42,895 nucleotides of DNA from Prevotellaceae bacterium (GTDB taxonomy: Bacteria; Bacteroidota; Bacteroidia; Bacteroidales; Bacteroidaceae). The notes under the pieces were generated by a model. It saw only the letters and a program-made list of their open reading frames with translations. It did not search any database and had not been told where the DNA came from. Position 1 is the stretch's first letter; each line of letters opens with the position of its first letter. The stretch lies in contig JAUNOM010000021.1 of NCBI GenBank assembly GCA_030531085.1, forward strand, positions 1-42,895. Reading direction: 5' to 3'. Below are positions 26,232 through 35,262 of this stretch, one piece after another. Both the position numbers and the translations under genes were made by a program.

Positions 26232-28505
26232 TCATGCAGGATCCACATCGAACGACACCATAAGCTGCTTATAGCGCACATCCTTCAACAGTCCTTCCGT
26301 AGCCTGACTGATACGCTGACGCACAGGAAGCACACCGAGCTGCGGCTCCAGTTTCAGCACTATCTTACGTATAAAGAGCGTCTTGATACGCGACACGGCC
26401 GGTTTGTCCGGTCCAAGGACACGGTCACCGAAGAACTGGCGCAGTCTGCAGCCCAGCTCTATGGCCGCACTGTTAACCACAGAATCATCCTTATGCTTCA
26501 GATACACATCCACAAGGCGTGTGAATGGAGGATAGCGGAACTGTTTTCTCTCCGCCATCAGCCCACGGAAGAAGCCTTGGAAGTCTCCATTCACTATCTG
26601 GCGTATCACCGGCAGTGACGGTCTGGTGGTCTGCAATATCACACGTCCGCGCCTTCCCTTGCGCCCTGCACGCCCCGCCACCTGTGTCATCATCATGAAG
26701 GAATGCTCATACGCCCGGAAATCAGGCTGGTTCAGCATGGTATCAGCAGACAGTATGCCCACGACACTAACATTGTCAAAGTCCAGTCCCTTAGTAACCA
26801 TCTGCGTACCTATAAGCAGATTGGTACGTCCTTCAGAGAAGTCTGTTATTATCCTCTCATAAGCATTACGCGTATGTGTGGTGTCGAGGTCCATGCGCGC
26901 TATCCTCGCGGTCGGAAATGTCTCTGCTATCATGTCCTCCACTTTCTCTGTCCCTGCTCCACGGTCATGCAGATCACGGTTGCCGCAGTCCGGACATACA
27001 GGCGGCATCTGGTAAGTATATCCACAATAATGGCACGTCAGTGCCGCCTGGGTCTTGTGATAGGTCAGAGACACATCACAATTAGGGCATTTGGATGTCC
27101 ATCCACACTGGTGGCATTCCACAACAGAGGAGAAACCGCGGCGGTTCTGGAAGATGATAGCCTGCTCTCCGTTTGCCAAAGCCTCCGCGACAGCCTCCTT
27201 CAACTGCGGAGACAACATACCGCGCATTATCTTCCTGCGGCGCAAATCCTTCACATCCACAACCTCTATCCGTGGCAGCTGCAGGTCATTGTATCTCTGT
27301 GTCATCGTGACAAGATTGTACTTACCCTGCATAGCAAGGAAATAACTTTCAGCGGAAGGGGTGGCAGTACCAAGAATGACCCTCGCCCCACTCCATTTTG
27401 CCATCATCAGAGCCACAGAACGGGCATGATAGCGCGGTGAAGGATCATACTGCTTGAAATTATTCTCGTGTTCCTCGTCTATTATCACCAATCCTAAGCG
27501 CTGATATGGAAGGAATACTGCAGAACGTGCACCAAGTATTACATCATAAGGAGCATCCGACAGCTGTTTCTGCCATATCTCCACCCTTTCCGCATCCGAG
27601 TATTTGGAATGATAGATGCCCAGACGATTACCGAAAACACGCCGAAGCCGCTGCGTCATCTGCACAGTTAGCGCTATCTCCGGCAACAGATACATCACCT
27701 GTTTACCGTTATTTATGGCCTCTTGTATAAGATGTATGTACACTTCTGTCTTGCCTGACGACGTAACACCATGCAACAGGGTTATGCCAGAACCTGTACC
27801 GTCATGCTCAAGCTCACGTTTTGCCTGCTCCTGCACTGCACTTAGCGGCCTGATATTCTCGGGATGCGCCTCGCCGCCCTCTCCTATCCTGCTCACCTCA
27901 ACGTCATACAGCCTCAACATACCCTTGTCAACCAGCGCATGCATCACCGGGACAGTGGAATGTGACACATTCATCAGTTCCTCGCGGGTAACCTCCCTCA
28001 CCACGTTTCCTGCATTATTTACAGCCTTATCCCAATGTGACAGTGTGAGATACTGTGAAAATACGGCCTGCTGCCTTACTGAACGCCGAAGCATCTCCAT
28101 GGCATTACGCAGCGACTGCTCTGTGCGGAAGGTATCACCAAGCGTGACATAGGTTTCCATTCGCGGCCTGTAACCGCTCTCCTTCTTCATGCCCTGAGGC
28201 AGGGCGGCCTTCAATATATCACCCATTGGAGACATATAGTACTCAGATATCCACTGCCATAGGCGGTACTGCTTTGGCAAAAGCACCGGCCGCCTGTCAA
28301 GAACACTTATCAATGACTTCACAACTATGTCCCCATCAGGAGCATCCTCATGCACACGCACCACAAGAGCCGTATGTGTCTTGGTAAGTCCGAAAGGCAC
28401 CTTGACCCTGACGTATGGCACTAACCCATCCTCCATATCCTGTGGTACAGAATATGTGAAAAGGCCATGAAGCGGCAAAGGCAGTATGACATCAACGTAA
28501 GTCAT
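26232..28505 (-). CDS. priA: primosomal protein N' (replication restart helicase)
   Basis: A 757-residue PriA. The N-terminal DNA-binding domain (about 1-200) is followed by a superfamily 2 helicase with Walker A GVTSSGKT (246-253) and DEEH box (343-346), a zinc region with CHQCGWTSKCPNC and CHYCGY...CPDCG, and the C-terminal helicase motifs including QVAGRAGRKGRRG. It reloads the replisome at stalled forks. A -7 box is upstream on the minus strand at 28544-28551. Confidence 0.95.
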   Translation of the reverse strand: MTYVDVILPLPLHGLFTYSVPQDMEDGLVPYVRVKVPFGLTKTHTALVVRVHEDAPDGDIVVKSLISVLDRRPVLLPKQYRLWQWISEYYMSPMGDILKAALPQGMKKESGYRPRMETYVTLGDTFRTEQSLRNAMEMLRRSVRQQAVFSQYLTLSHWDKAVNNAGNVVREVTREELMNVSHSTVPVMHALVDKGMLRLYDVEVSRIGEGGEAHPENIRPLSAVQEQAKRELEHDGTGSGITLLHGVTSSGKTEVYIHLIQEAINNGKQVMYLLPEIALTVQMTQRLRRVFGNRLGIYHSKYSDAERVEIWQKQLSDAPYDVILGARSAVFLPYQRLGLVIIDEEHENNFKQYDPSPRYHARSVALMMAKWSGARVILGTATPSAESYFLAMQGKYNLVTMTQRYNDLQLPRIEVVDVKDLRRRKIMRGMLSPQLKEAVAEALANGEQAIIFQNRRGFSSVVECHQCGWTSKCPNCDVSLTYHKTQAALTCHYCGYTYQMPPVCPDCGNRDLHDRGAGTEKVEDMIAETFPTARIARMDLDTTHTRNAYERIITDFSEGRTNLLIGTQMVTKGLDFDNVSVVGILSADTMLNQPDFRAYEHSFMMMTQVAGRAGRKGRRGRVILQTTRPSLPVIRQIVNGDFQGFFRGLMAERKQFRYPPFTRLVDVYLKHKDDSVVNSAAIELGCRLRQFFGDRVLGPDKPAVSRIKTLFIRKIVLKLEPQLGVLPVRQRISQATEGLLKDVRYKQLMVSFDVDPA

Positions 28506-28543
28506 ATTATACAGTAATGATGATAAACCATTATTAGTGCAGG

Positions 28544-28551
28544 CAAATTTA
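28544..28551 (-). promoter_or_regulatory. -7 box of priA
   Basis: TAAATTTG on the minus strand, 38 bases before the priA start codon; the -33 element is not clear. Confidence 0.5.
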
Positions 28552-28602
28552 CTAAAAAAAATCTTTCTGACGGATATTTTTCACAAAGTTTCATGCAAAG
28601 AC

Positions 28603-28633
28603 TTGGCTTTTTCAATTCTTTTAGCTACCTTTG
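28603..28633 (+). promoter_or_regulatory. promoter of the glycosyltransferase-PL11 unit
   Basis: TTGG (28603-28606) and TACCTTTG (28626-28633) are 19 bases apart. Their position places the upstream in-frame ATG (28537) outside the transcript and supports the start at 28663. Confidence 0.7.
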
Positions 28634-28662
28634 TACACAAAACTAACATTCAAAACCGACAG

Positions 28663-29733
28663 ATGACACGCATAGGATACGATGCAAAAAGGTACTTCCA
28701 CAACAATACGGGACTGGGCAACTACAGCCGCACTTTGGTTCAGGCCATAAAAAGGGCATATCCCAGTGTGGACACAGTATTGTATGACTGCAAAAGCATA
28801 GAACGCACCTTCAGACTGGGACGCAGGGCGGCCAAGGAAGGATGCAAACTGTTTCACGGCCTGTCCAATGAGCTGCCGCGTGACATTGTGAAAGCAGGCA
28901 TACCATCAATAGTAACAGTCCACGATGTGGCATGGCGCACATTCCCGGATATGTATTCTGCCATAGACCGCCACATCTATGACATCAAATATGGATGGTC
29001 GGCACAGAATGCAACACACGTTGTATGTATCAGCCAGTCAACCAAACGTGACGTAATGCGTATATACAACGTTCCGGAAGAGCGTATATCTGTAATATAC
29101 CAGCCCGTTCAACAGACATTCTACACACCGATGGACAAGGACGAGGCCAAAGCGTTATGCGACATGATACTGCCATACACCTCCGGCAGAGAGTTCATCC
29201 TGACAGTAGGTTCCATCAACAGCCGCAAGAACCTTTTAGGAATAGTCAAGGCGCTCCATGCCATAGCGCCGGAACGCCGTCCACTACTCGTGGCAGTAGG
29301 TAACGGAAGAGCATATAGAAAGAAGGTGGAGCAGTACATCAGCGAACATCATCTGCGCAACTTCGTGAGGATTGAGTCCGGAATACATGACGCGCACACG
29401 CTGCAGGCACTGTACACCTGCGCACGCTGCATGATTTACCCCTCTTTCTATGAAGGCTTCGGACTGCCGGTGGTGGAGGCGGCGCTGCAACACTGTCCTG
29501 TCATCACAAGCAACGTGTCCTCTTTACCCGAGGCGGCAGGCCCGTCAGCAATACTGGTAGACCCGAATGCTGTCAGTCAGATGACAAATGCCATCTGCAG
29601 ACTGATGGACTCACCGGAAGAGCGCATGGCCCGCAGTGAGGCATCCTACAACTATTGCAGTACACACTTTGCGCCAGAAGCACTGACAAGACAGATGTAT
29701 GACCTTTACAACACAATCATAAACAACAACTAA
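28663..29733 (+). CDS. GT4 family glycosyltransferase
   Basis: A 356-residue cytoplasmic GT-B glycosyltransferase beginning MTRIGYDAKRYFHNNTGLGN. The C-terminal nucleotide-sugar domain shows ILTVGSINSRKNLLG (about 225) and the E-x7-E motif in YEGFGLPVVEA. Acceptor and donor are unknown; relatives build polysaccharides or glycolipids. The start at 28663 is set by the promoter at 28603-28633. It ends 14 bases before the PL11 gene, so a biosynthetic enzyme shares a transcript with a degradative one. Confidence 0.88.
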   Translation: MTRIGYDAKRYFHNNTGLGNYSRTLVQAIKRAYPSVDTVLYDCKSIERTFRLGRRAAKEGCKLFHGLSNELPRDIVKAGIPSIVTVHDVAWRTFPDMYSAIDRHIYDIKYGWSAQNATHVVCISQSTKRDVMRIYNVPEERISVIYQPVQQTFYTPMDKDEAKALCDMILPYTSGREFILTVGSINSRKNLLGIVKALHAIAPERRPLLVAVGNGRAYRKKVEQYISEHHLRNFVRIESGIHDAHTLQALYTCARCMIYPSFYEGFGLPVVEAALQHCPVITSNVSSLPEAAGPSAILVDPNAVSQMTNAICRLMDSPEERMARSEASYNYCSTHFAPEALTRQMYDLYNTIINNN

Positions 29734-29747
29734 CAAAATAACTTTAT

Positions 29748-32396
29748 ATGAAGAAGACCTTACTATCACTATCCCTTGCAGCCATGACGCTGCTGCCTGC
29801 AGATGCCATACAGGTAAGGGAGACACTGAACCGCGCGCCTGTCGCCGTGTCTACCAGGACGGGCATACTGGTATCCTGGCGCGCTTTGACCGCAGATGCC
29901 TCCGGAACGAGTTTCAACGTATACCGTGACGGTGTGTCAATAGCCAAAGGACTTACCTCCAAGACCAATTTCCTTGACAAGGCGGGCAAGGCAGGAGCCA
30001 AATACACCATCGAGACAGTGGTGAACGGAAGCGTAACAGAGACAAGCGAGACAACTGCATGGGACAATATGTTCACTACAATAAAGGTTAACCGCCCTGC
30101 CGCACAGCCTGCCGCCAACGGTACCATGGGACACTACAGGCCTGATGACATAAGTGTGGGCGACCTGGACGGCGACGGTAACTACGAGCTTGTATTGAAG
30201 TGGATGCCGGACAACCAGCAGGACAACGGATTTAACGGCTATACTTCTCCCTGCATAATTGACGCATTCCGCATGGACGGCACACAGCTATGGCGCATAA
30301 ACCTCGGTCTGAACATACGATCCGGCAACCATTACACACAGTTTCTTGTATATGACTTTGACGGTGACGGCAAGGCGGAGATGATCTGTAAGACCGCCCC
30401 CGGCTCAAAGGACGGCAAGGGCGAGTTTGTAAGTAAGGCTGGAACGGAGGCAAGTGTCACCGGGATTGACAACACTAAGACATACGTCAACTCCAACGGA
30501 CGCATAAGCGGAGGAGAGGAACTGCTCACGGTGTTCAACGGTATCACAGGAGCGGCCATGCACACCATATTCTATTCCCCAAGCCGTTCAGGCACAGACT
30601 TCGCCACAAGCGCCACAAGCTACAGTTCATCTGCATGGGGTGACAGCAACTATAACCGCGGAAACCGATACAACGCGGCCGTAGCGTATCTTGACGGCAC
30701 TGACAATCTGCCTTCAGCCATTATGCAGCGTGGTTACTACACACGCTGTTACCTATGGGCCGTGGACTGGGACGGAAGCTCTTTGTCCACACGCTGGCTG
30801 CATAAGGGCACAGGTGCCAACGCATGGATGACCGTAGACGCTAACGGCAAGACTACAAGCTGGGGCAGCAAGATGTCAAGCTACGGCCAGGGAGTACACG
30901 GCATAAGTGTAGGCGACGTGGACGGTGATGGAAAGGATGACATAGTGACAGGCGGCGCTACTATAGCGCATGACGGCTCCCTGCTATGCTCTACAGGTAT
31001 GGGACACGGGGACGCCATACACCTTGCAGACCTGTGTCCTGACCGTAAGGGACTGGAGATAATGATGCCACACGAGGAAAGTCCGTTCGGATATGACGTG
31101 CACGACGCCACCACGGGAGAGATAATAGTCAGCGCCACAAGCAGCGAGGACAACGGACGCGGCCTGGCAGCAGACTTTATCCCAGGCAACAGAGGATATG
31201 AGTTCTGGTCCTCGGCAGATGGAAGCATACGCTCTTGCGCCACAGGCGAGGCCCTATCCGGCAGCAAGCCAGACACCAATTTCCGCATATACTGGACAGG
31301 AGATCCTTACGACCAGACTTTTGACGGACGGTACAACAGCCAAACCGGCACGTGCTCACCACGTATTCGCAACTACAATACGGCGAAAAAGAATATAAGC
31401 ACATTCCAGGAGTTTGCCGCATACGGCTCTCCATCCACCTGCAACACCACAAAGGCCACACCATGCCTGCAGGCAGACCTGCTCGGTGACTGGCGTGAGG
31501 AGATTATAATGTACCAGCATGAAGATGACTACTCGTCAGACCAGTGCACCCTTATGCTGTTCTCCACACCTGAAGAGACGCAGTACAAGGTTCCATGCCT
31601 TATGGAGGACCACCTGTACAGGATGGGAATAGCATGGCAGAACTCCTCATACAACCAGCCGCCCCACCTTGGATACAGCCTGCCTGACTATCTGAACATA
31701 AACGGTTCGGCATACACCACACACACTTCAAGCAACGCCCCCGAAGCTCCGAAGCCGGAAACGCCCGACACACCGGAGGAACCTGGCGTAGAACAGACAG
31801 AACAGCTGGCCGTGCCTGCCGCTGACAAAGGCAGCGTAAGCGGTATATGCTATACCGCAGGCGTACACCAGGAGCTTACAGCATCCAAATCCGGAGAATA
31901 TCTGAAGATACGCACAGGCAACAATGGCGGCACTCTCACATTCAACGTTAACAGTGGATATGTGATAACAGGAATAAAGGTTGAGGCCTACAGCAACAAC
32001 AAGTCCACAACGGCTGACCGCTCAATAACCCTCACCGACATCAACATTGACGACCAGGAGCAGTCCGTACTTGCTGCGCCTGTGGTATTGCCGGGTGGAA
32101 CAAAAGGCAGCACCCCTGTCATTGCGGAGGCTGACGGATTCAAGGCCTCAAAGAGTGTCGTACTGAAGTTTGACAACTCACTCATCACAACTTCTGACGT
32201 TGACGCCAACGGCAAGAACAAGCAGATAATGGCAATCATCACCTTCACATACTGTAAGGCTACAGCCATTACTGGAACGAAGGATGAACAGAAAGGAGAC
32301 ACCGACAGAGCTATATACGAACTCAATGGACGCAGGGTGAATACGCCGCAAAAGGGCAACATATACATTATTAATAATAAGGCATACGCATTCTAA
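29748..32396 (+). CDS. PL11 rhamnogalacturonan lyase
   Basis: An 882-residue exported lyase. After the signal peptide (to about residue 20), residues 22-110 form a fibronectin III-like domain; the PL11 eight-bladed propeller follows, with calcium-binding DGDG loops (VGDLDGDGNYELVLKW; YDFDGDGKAEMICK; VGDVDGDGKDDIV) and RPDDISV. PL11 enzymes cleave the rhamnogalacturonan I backbone of pectin. A Pro/Glu-rich linker (about 665-685) leads to a beta domain (about 690-840), then a C-terminal tail (IYELNGRRV ... GNIYIINNKAYAF). Predicted to act outside the cell or on its surface. Confidence 0.9.
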   Translation: MKKTLLSLSLAAMTLLPADAIQVRETLNRAPVAVSTRTGILVSWRALTADASGTSFNVYRDGVSIAKGLTSKTNFLDKAGKAGAKYTIETVVNGSVTETSETTAWDNMFTTIKVNRPAAQPAANGTMGHYRPDDISVGDLDGDGNYELVLKWMPDNQQDNGFNGYTSPCIIDAFRMDGTQLWRINLGLNIRSGNHYTQFLVYDFDGDGKAEMICKTAPGSKDGKGEFVSKAGTEASVTGIDNTKTYVNSNGRISGGEELLTVFNGITGAAMHTIFYSPSRSGTDFATSATSYSSSAWGDSNYNRGNRYNAAVAYLDGTDNLPSAIMQRGYYTRCYLWAVDWDGSSLSTRWLHKGTGANAWMTVDANGKTTSWGSKMSSYGQGVHGISVGDVDGDGKDDIVTGGATIAHDGSLLCSTGMGHGDAIHLADLCPDRKGLEIMMPHEESPFGYDVHDATTGEIIVSATSSEDNGRGLAADFIPGNRGYEFWSSADGSIRSCATGEALSGSKPDTNFRIYWTGDPYDQTFDGRYNSQTGTCSPRIRNYNTAKKNISTFQEFAAYGSPSTCNTTKATPCLQADLLGDWREEIIMYQHEDDYSSDQCTLMLFSTPEETQYKVPCLMEDHLYRMGIAWQNSSYNQPPHLGYSLPDYLNINGSAYTTHTSSNAPEAPKPETPDTPEEPGVEQTEQLAVPAADKGSVSGICYTAGVHQELTASKSGEYLKIRTGNNGGTLTFNVNSGYVITGIKVEAYSNNKSTTADRSITLTDINIDDQEQSVLAAPVVLPGGTKGSTPVIAEADGFKASKSVVLKFDNSLITTSDVDANGKNKQIMAIITFTYCKATAITGTKDEQKGDTDRAIYELNGRRVNTPQKGNIYIINNKAYAF

Positions 32397-32407
32397 GCGA
32401 TATACCG

Positions 32408-32470
32408 GATGGCCGCCAGATGTCAGAACAGTAGAAAGGGGAAAACTCTGACTGACACATGGCGGCCATC
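32408..32470 (+). terminator. terminator hairpin of the PL11 gene
   Basis: GATGGCCGCC (32408-32417) pairs with GGCGGCCATC (32461-32470), with an inner TGTCAG/CTGACA-type pairing. The downstream T content is low (ATTGTAT), so termination may be partial. Confidence 0.6.
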
Positions 32471-32572
32471 ATTGTATATCAACAGATAACAAATCTTTTT
32501 ATGTAAGATAAGTATTACCGAAAACTCATTCGTATATAAGTACGAATTAAACATTAAACAACACCTAACGAC

Positions 32573-34069
32573 ATGAGAAAACTATTAACCATCATTGCCA
32601 TTGCTGCCTGCACCGCAGCATCGGCACAGAAATTCAACCATTTCTCCACAACAGAGAAAGCGGTATGGCAGCAGGGAAAGAACCTAAGCATGAGCAAAAA
32701 GGCGGGAGCACAGCCTGCACTGGATGTCAAAGGCAACGAGCAGGGACACACCTTCAAGGCATGGGGCACCTGTTTCAATGAGCTGGACCTTGACGCGATA
32801 AGCCTGCTTGGGGAGAAAGAGCAGCAGGAAGTGATGCGCCGCCTGTTCGCTCCAGACGGTGACCTGCGCTTCACACGAGGCAGACTGACAATGAACGCCA
32901 ACGACTACAGCCGCGCATGGTATTCATGCGACACCGTGGCAGGCGACTTCCAGTTGCGCTATTTCAACATAGAGCACGACAAACAGAACGTCATACGCCT
33001 GATACGCATGGCACAGCGCTACCAGCCCAACCTTACATTCTGGATGTCTCCATGGTGTCCGCCGGCATGGATGAAGATAAACAACGACTATCCTGTGGTG
33101 TCAAGCCAGTTCAACAAGCAGCCAAAGGAAAAGGACTACCTGCTGTTTGACGGCATAGGAGAGATAAACGAGGACGAGGTGAAGATGGCCGGACAGCAGA
33201 AAGGCAAGTTCCCTTACAGACTGGCTGTGCAGAACTACATGATACAAGACCCACGCTACCTGCAGGCCTATGCCGATATGTTCTGCAAATTCATTGAGCT
33301 GTACGCCAAGGAGAACATACCTATAGACATGGTGATGTACCAGAACGAGGCTTACTCATACACTCCGTATCCGGGATGCGCATGGACTGCCGACGGCACA
33401 ATCACCTTCAACCGCGACTACCTCATCCCCACCCTGCGCAAGAAGATGCCAAACGTAAAGGCATACATAGGCACATTCAACACAAACCGCAAGGAATATG
33501 TGGAGAAAATCATAGACGGACTGAAGAATGATGTACAGGGAGTGGGACTACAATGGGAAGGCCGAGACAACATCAAGGCCCTGAGACAGCGTTATCCGGA
33601 TATGCACTTCATATCATCAGAGAGCGAGTGCGGCAACGGTTCTATGGACTGGCGCGCAGGAGAGCACACCTTCCACCTGTTATGCGACTATATCGGCAAC
33701 GGATGTGATGAGTACTACATCTGGAACTTCATACTGTGCGACAACGGACGCTCACCATGGGGATGGTCACAGGACGCACTGATACAGGTAGACTCTAAGA
33801 CAAAGAAGCACCGTTACACCGCAGAGTTCTATGCAGTGAAGCACTTTGCCAACCTGATACCTGCCGGCAGTAAGGTGATTGCATACAAGAGCCGCGAGGA
33901 GAACAACGGCGTTGCAGTCATTGCCTTTGTACGTCCGGACAAGAAACGCGTAGTGATAGCTGGAAACTTCACAGATAAATCCCGTATGACAACAGCAAAG
34001 ATAGGGAATAAATATCTGAACATTCCAACACAACCACACTCTTTCAACACCTGCGTAGAGGCTAAATAA
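32573..34069 (+). CDS. GH30 family glycosidase
   Basis: A 498-residue exported enzyme (signal peptide to about SAQ, residue 19). GH30 core: FKAWGTCFNELD, LRFTRGRLTMNANDYS, WMSPWCPPAWMK, acid/base Glu259 in MYQNEAYS, and predicted nucleophile Glu350 in ISSESECG, then YYIWNF and the C-terminal beta-sandwich typical of the family. GH30 includes beta-1,6-glucanases, glucosylceramidases, xylanases and fucosidases; the subgroup cannot be fixed here. With the PL11 and GH10 genes it fits plant cell wall or fungal/algal glycan degradation. No terminator was found, but the block repeat follows within 50 bases. Confidence 0.87.
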   Translation: MRKLLTIIAIAACTAASAQKFNHFSTTEKAVWQQGKNLSMSKKAGAQPALDVKGNEQGHTFKAWGTCFNELDLDAISLLGEKEQQEVMRRLFAPDGDLRFTRGRLTMNANDYSRAWYSCDTVAGDFQLRYFNIEHDKQNVIRLIRMAQRYQPNLTFWMSPWCPPAWMKINNDYPVVSSQFNKQPKEKDYLLFDGIGEINEDEVKMAGQQKGKFPYRLAVQNYMIQDPRYLQAYADMFCKFIELYAKENIPIDMVMYQNEAYSYTPYPGCAWTADGTITFNRDYLIPTLRKKMPNVKAYIGTFNTNRKEYVEKIIDGLKNDVQGVGLQWEGRDNIKALRQRYPDMHFISSESECGNGSMDWRAGEHTFHLLCDYIGNGCDEYYIWNFILCDNGRSPWGWSQDALIQVDSKTKKHRYTAEFYAVKHFANLIPAGSKVIAYKSREENNGVAVIAFVRPDKKRVVIAGNFTDKSRMTTAKIGNKYLNIPTQPHSFNTCVEAK

Positions 34070-34116
34070 AACAGTCACATTCTATACGAATTTTGAACTG
34101 TATCTATACCCAAAAC

Positions 34117-34197
34117 AAAAGCTATCAGATTACACGGTAAAAGCATAGAGATTACATGGTAATTTGATAGCTTTTACTGTGTAATCTCTATGCTTTT
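34117..34197. repeat. four-block interleaved inverted repeat, copy 2
   Basis: Blocks: Y AAAAGCTATCAGATTAC (34117-34133), X AAAAGCATAGAGATTAC (34139-34155), Y' GTAATTTGATAGCTTTT (34159-34175), X' GTAATCTCTATGCTTTT (34181-34197). Spacing of starts is again 22, 20, 22. The order is that of copy 1 read on the opposite strand: 67 of 68 block bases agree after inversion, while spacers differ. The right flank (AATAGGTTACAGACGCGACCAAAT near 34228) is in the same orientation as in copy 1. Confidence 0.8.
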
Positions 34198-34301
34198 ACA
34201 ACACCCCTGCTACATTATTGATTTCCAATAGGTTACAGACGCGACCAAATCTCCGTCACACATACGTTTAGCCAATCAATTTTCTGATGATGACAATGCG
34301 G

Positions 34302-34334
34302 CTTGTAAGTGAAAAAACACGTTTCATTTACAAG
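34302..34334. repeat. 13-base hairpin upstream of the Nudix regulator
   Basis: CTTGTAAGTGAAA (34302-34314) pairs with TTTCATTTACAAG (34322-34334) with one G-T wobble and a 7-base loop. It lies about 140 bases upstream of the promoter; an operator or the remains of a terminator are possible. Confidence 0.55.
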
Positions 34335-34472
34335 TCGTAAATTATAAACTGTGCCGTATGTGATGGCATGAGGAAAACTGTCTATATCTGACAGAAGACA
34401 CGGAAGGGAAACAAAGGAAAACAGTGAGTTATAAGAAAAACTTAGATTTTGGTGTATTTTTTACGCAAAATA

Positions 34473-34504
34473 TTTGGAGGTTTAAAATAATTGCATTACC
34501 TTTG
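34473..34504 (+). promoter_or_regulatory. promoter of the Nudix regulator
   Basis: TTTG (34473-34476) and TACCTTTG (34497-34504) are 20 bases apart. The leader to the ATG at 34546 is about 35 bases; the GTG at 34504 is part of the promoter and not a start. Confidence 0.75.
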
Positions 34505-34545
34505 TGGTGTTTTTTTTACACAACGATATTTTAATAGATATAAAT

Positions 34546-35244
34546 ATGGAAAACGAAGAGTTGAAATACTGTTACAAATACCCTCATCCAAGCGTGACAA
34601 CGGACTGCATTATATTCGGTTTCGATGGCACAAAACTGAGGGTTCTGCTGGTACAGAGAGGGCTGGAGCCTTACAAAGGGCGGTGGGCCTTTCCCGGTGG
34701 CTTCATGAAGATGGACGAGAGTGCGGAGGAGGGTGCATTACGCGAGCTGAAGGAGGAGACGGGACTGGACGCCGCATATATCCGACAGTTCCACACTTTC
34801 ACCGCTCCGCAGCGCGACCCTCGTGAGCGTGTCATCACCATTGCATATTACGCGCTGGTGAGAATGCAGGAGGTTAAGGGCGGTGACGATGCTGATGACG
34901 CCAGATGGTTTGCCTTGGACGAAGTGCCGCAACTGGCTTTTGACCACGACCAGATACTCCGTAAGGCAGAGCAGGCACTGCGGCAGCAGATACACTTCGA
35001 GCCTGTGGGATTTGAACTGCTGCCAGAGCTGTTCACCATCAAGGAGCTGCAGAACCTGTACGAGGCTATACTCGACGTGCGTTTTGACCGCCGCAACTTC
35101 TACAACAAGATGAAGCGGCTGGGGATGTTGGAGCAGACGGACGAGACGGTTAACCCATCGCAGAAAAAGGAGGCATACCTCTTCCGCTTCAACAAGGGCA
35201 AGTATGAGGAGCTGAAGCAGAAAGGCTTCAGGCTGGAATTTTAA
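34546..35244 (+). CDS. Nudix domain / winged-helix transcriptional regulator (NrtR-like)
   Basis: A 232-residue protein with an N-terminal Nudix domain and a C-terminal winged helix (about 150-232, with ELLPELFTIKELQNLYEAIL and FDRRNFYNKMKRLGML). The Nudix box G-x5-E-x7-RE-L-x-EE-x-G-L is complete (about 52-74), so hydrolysis or at least ligand binding is possible. This architecture is that of NrtR-type regulators; in Bacteroidetes relatives are known to control pentose (arabinose/xylose) genes. Standing after GH10, PL11 and GH30 genes, it may sense a sugar-derived nucleotide (inference). Confidence 0.85.
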   Translation: MENEELKYCYKYPHPSVTTDCIIFGFDGTKLRVLLVQRGLEPYKGRWAFPGGFMKMDESAEEGALRELKEETGLDAAYIRQFHTFTAPQRDPRERVITIAYYALVRMQEVKGGDDADDARWFALDEVPQLAFDHDQILRKAEQALRQQIHFEPVGFELLPELFTIKELQNLYEAILDVRFDRRNFYNKMKRLGMLEQTDETVNPSQKKEAYLFRFNKGKYEELKQKGFRLEF

Positions 35245-35262
35245 ATATAAAATATTATCACT

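Larger units (their letters stand above)
34070..34545. other. gap between GH30 and Nudix regulator genes
   Basis: Holds the four-block repeat copy 2 (34117-34197) with right flank to about 34250, a 13-base hairpin (34302-34334) and the promoter of the next gene (34473-34504). No coding sequence is seen. Confidence 0.7.

Noticed and set aside
26703-27440. 245-codon open frame opposite priA
   Set aside because: It is fully antisense to the conserved helicase motifs of priA and its translation has no protein-family character.
28537-28662. N-terminal extension of the GT4 glycosyltransferase
   Set aside because: The extension covers the promoter (28603-28633) and its residues do not belong to the GT-B fold, which starts at MTRIGYDAKRYF.
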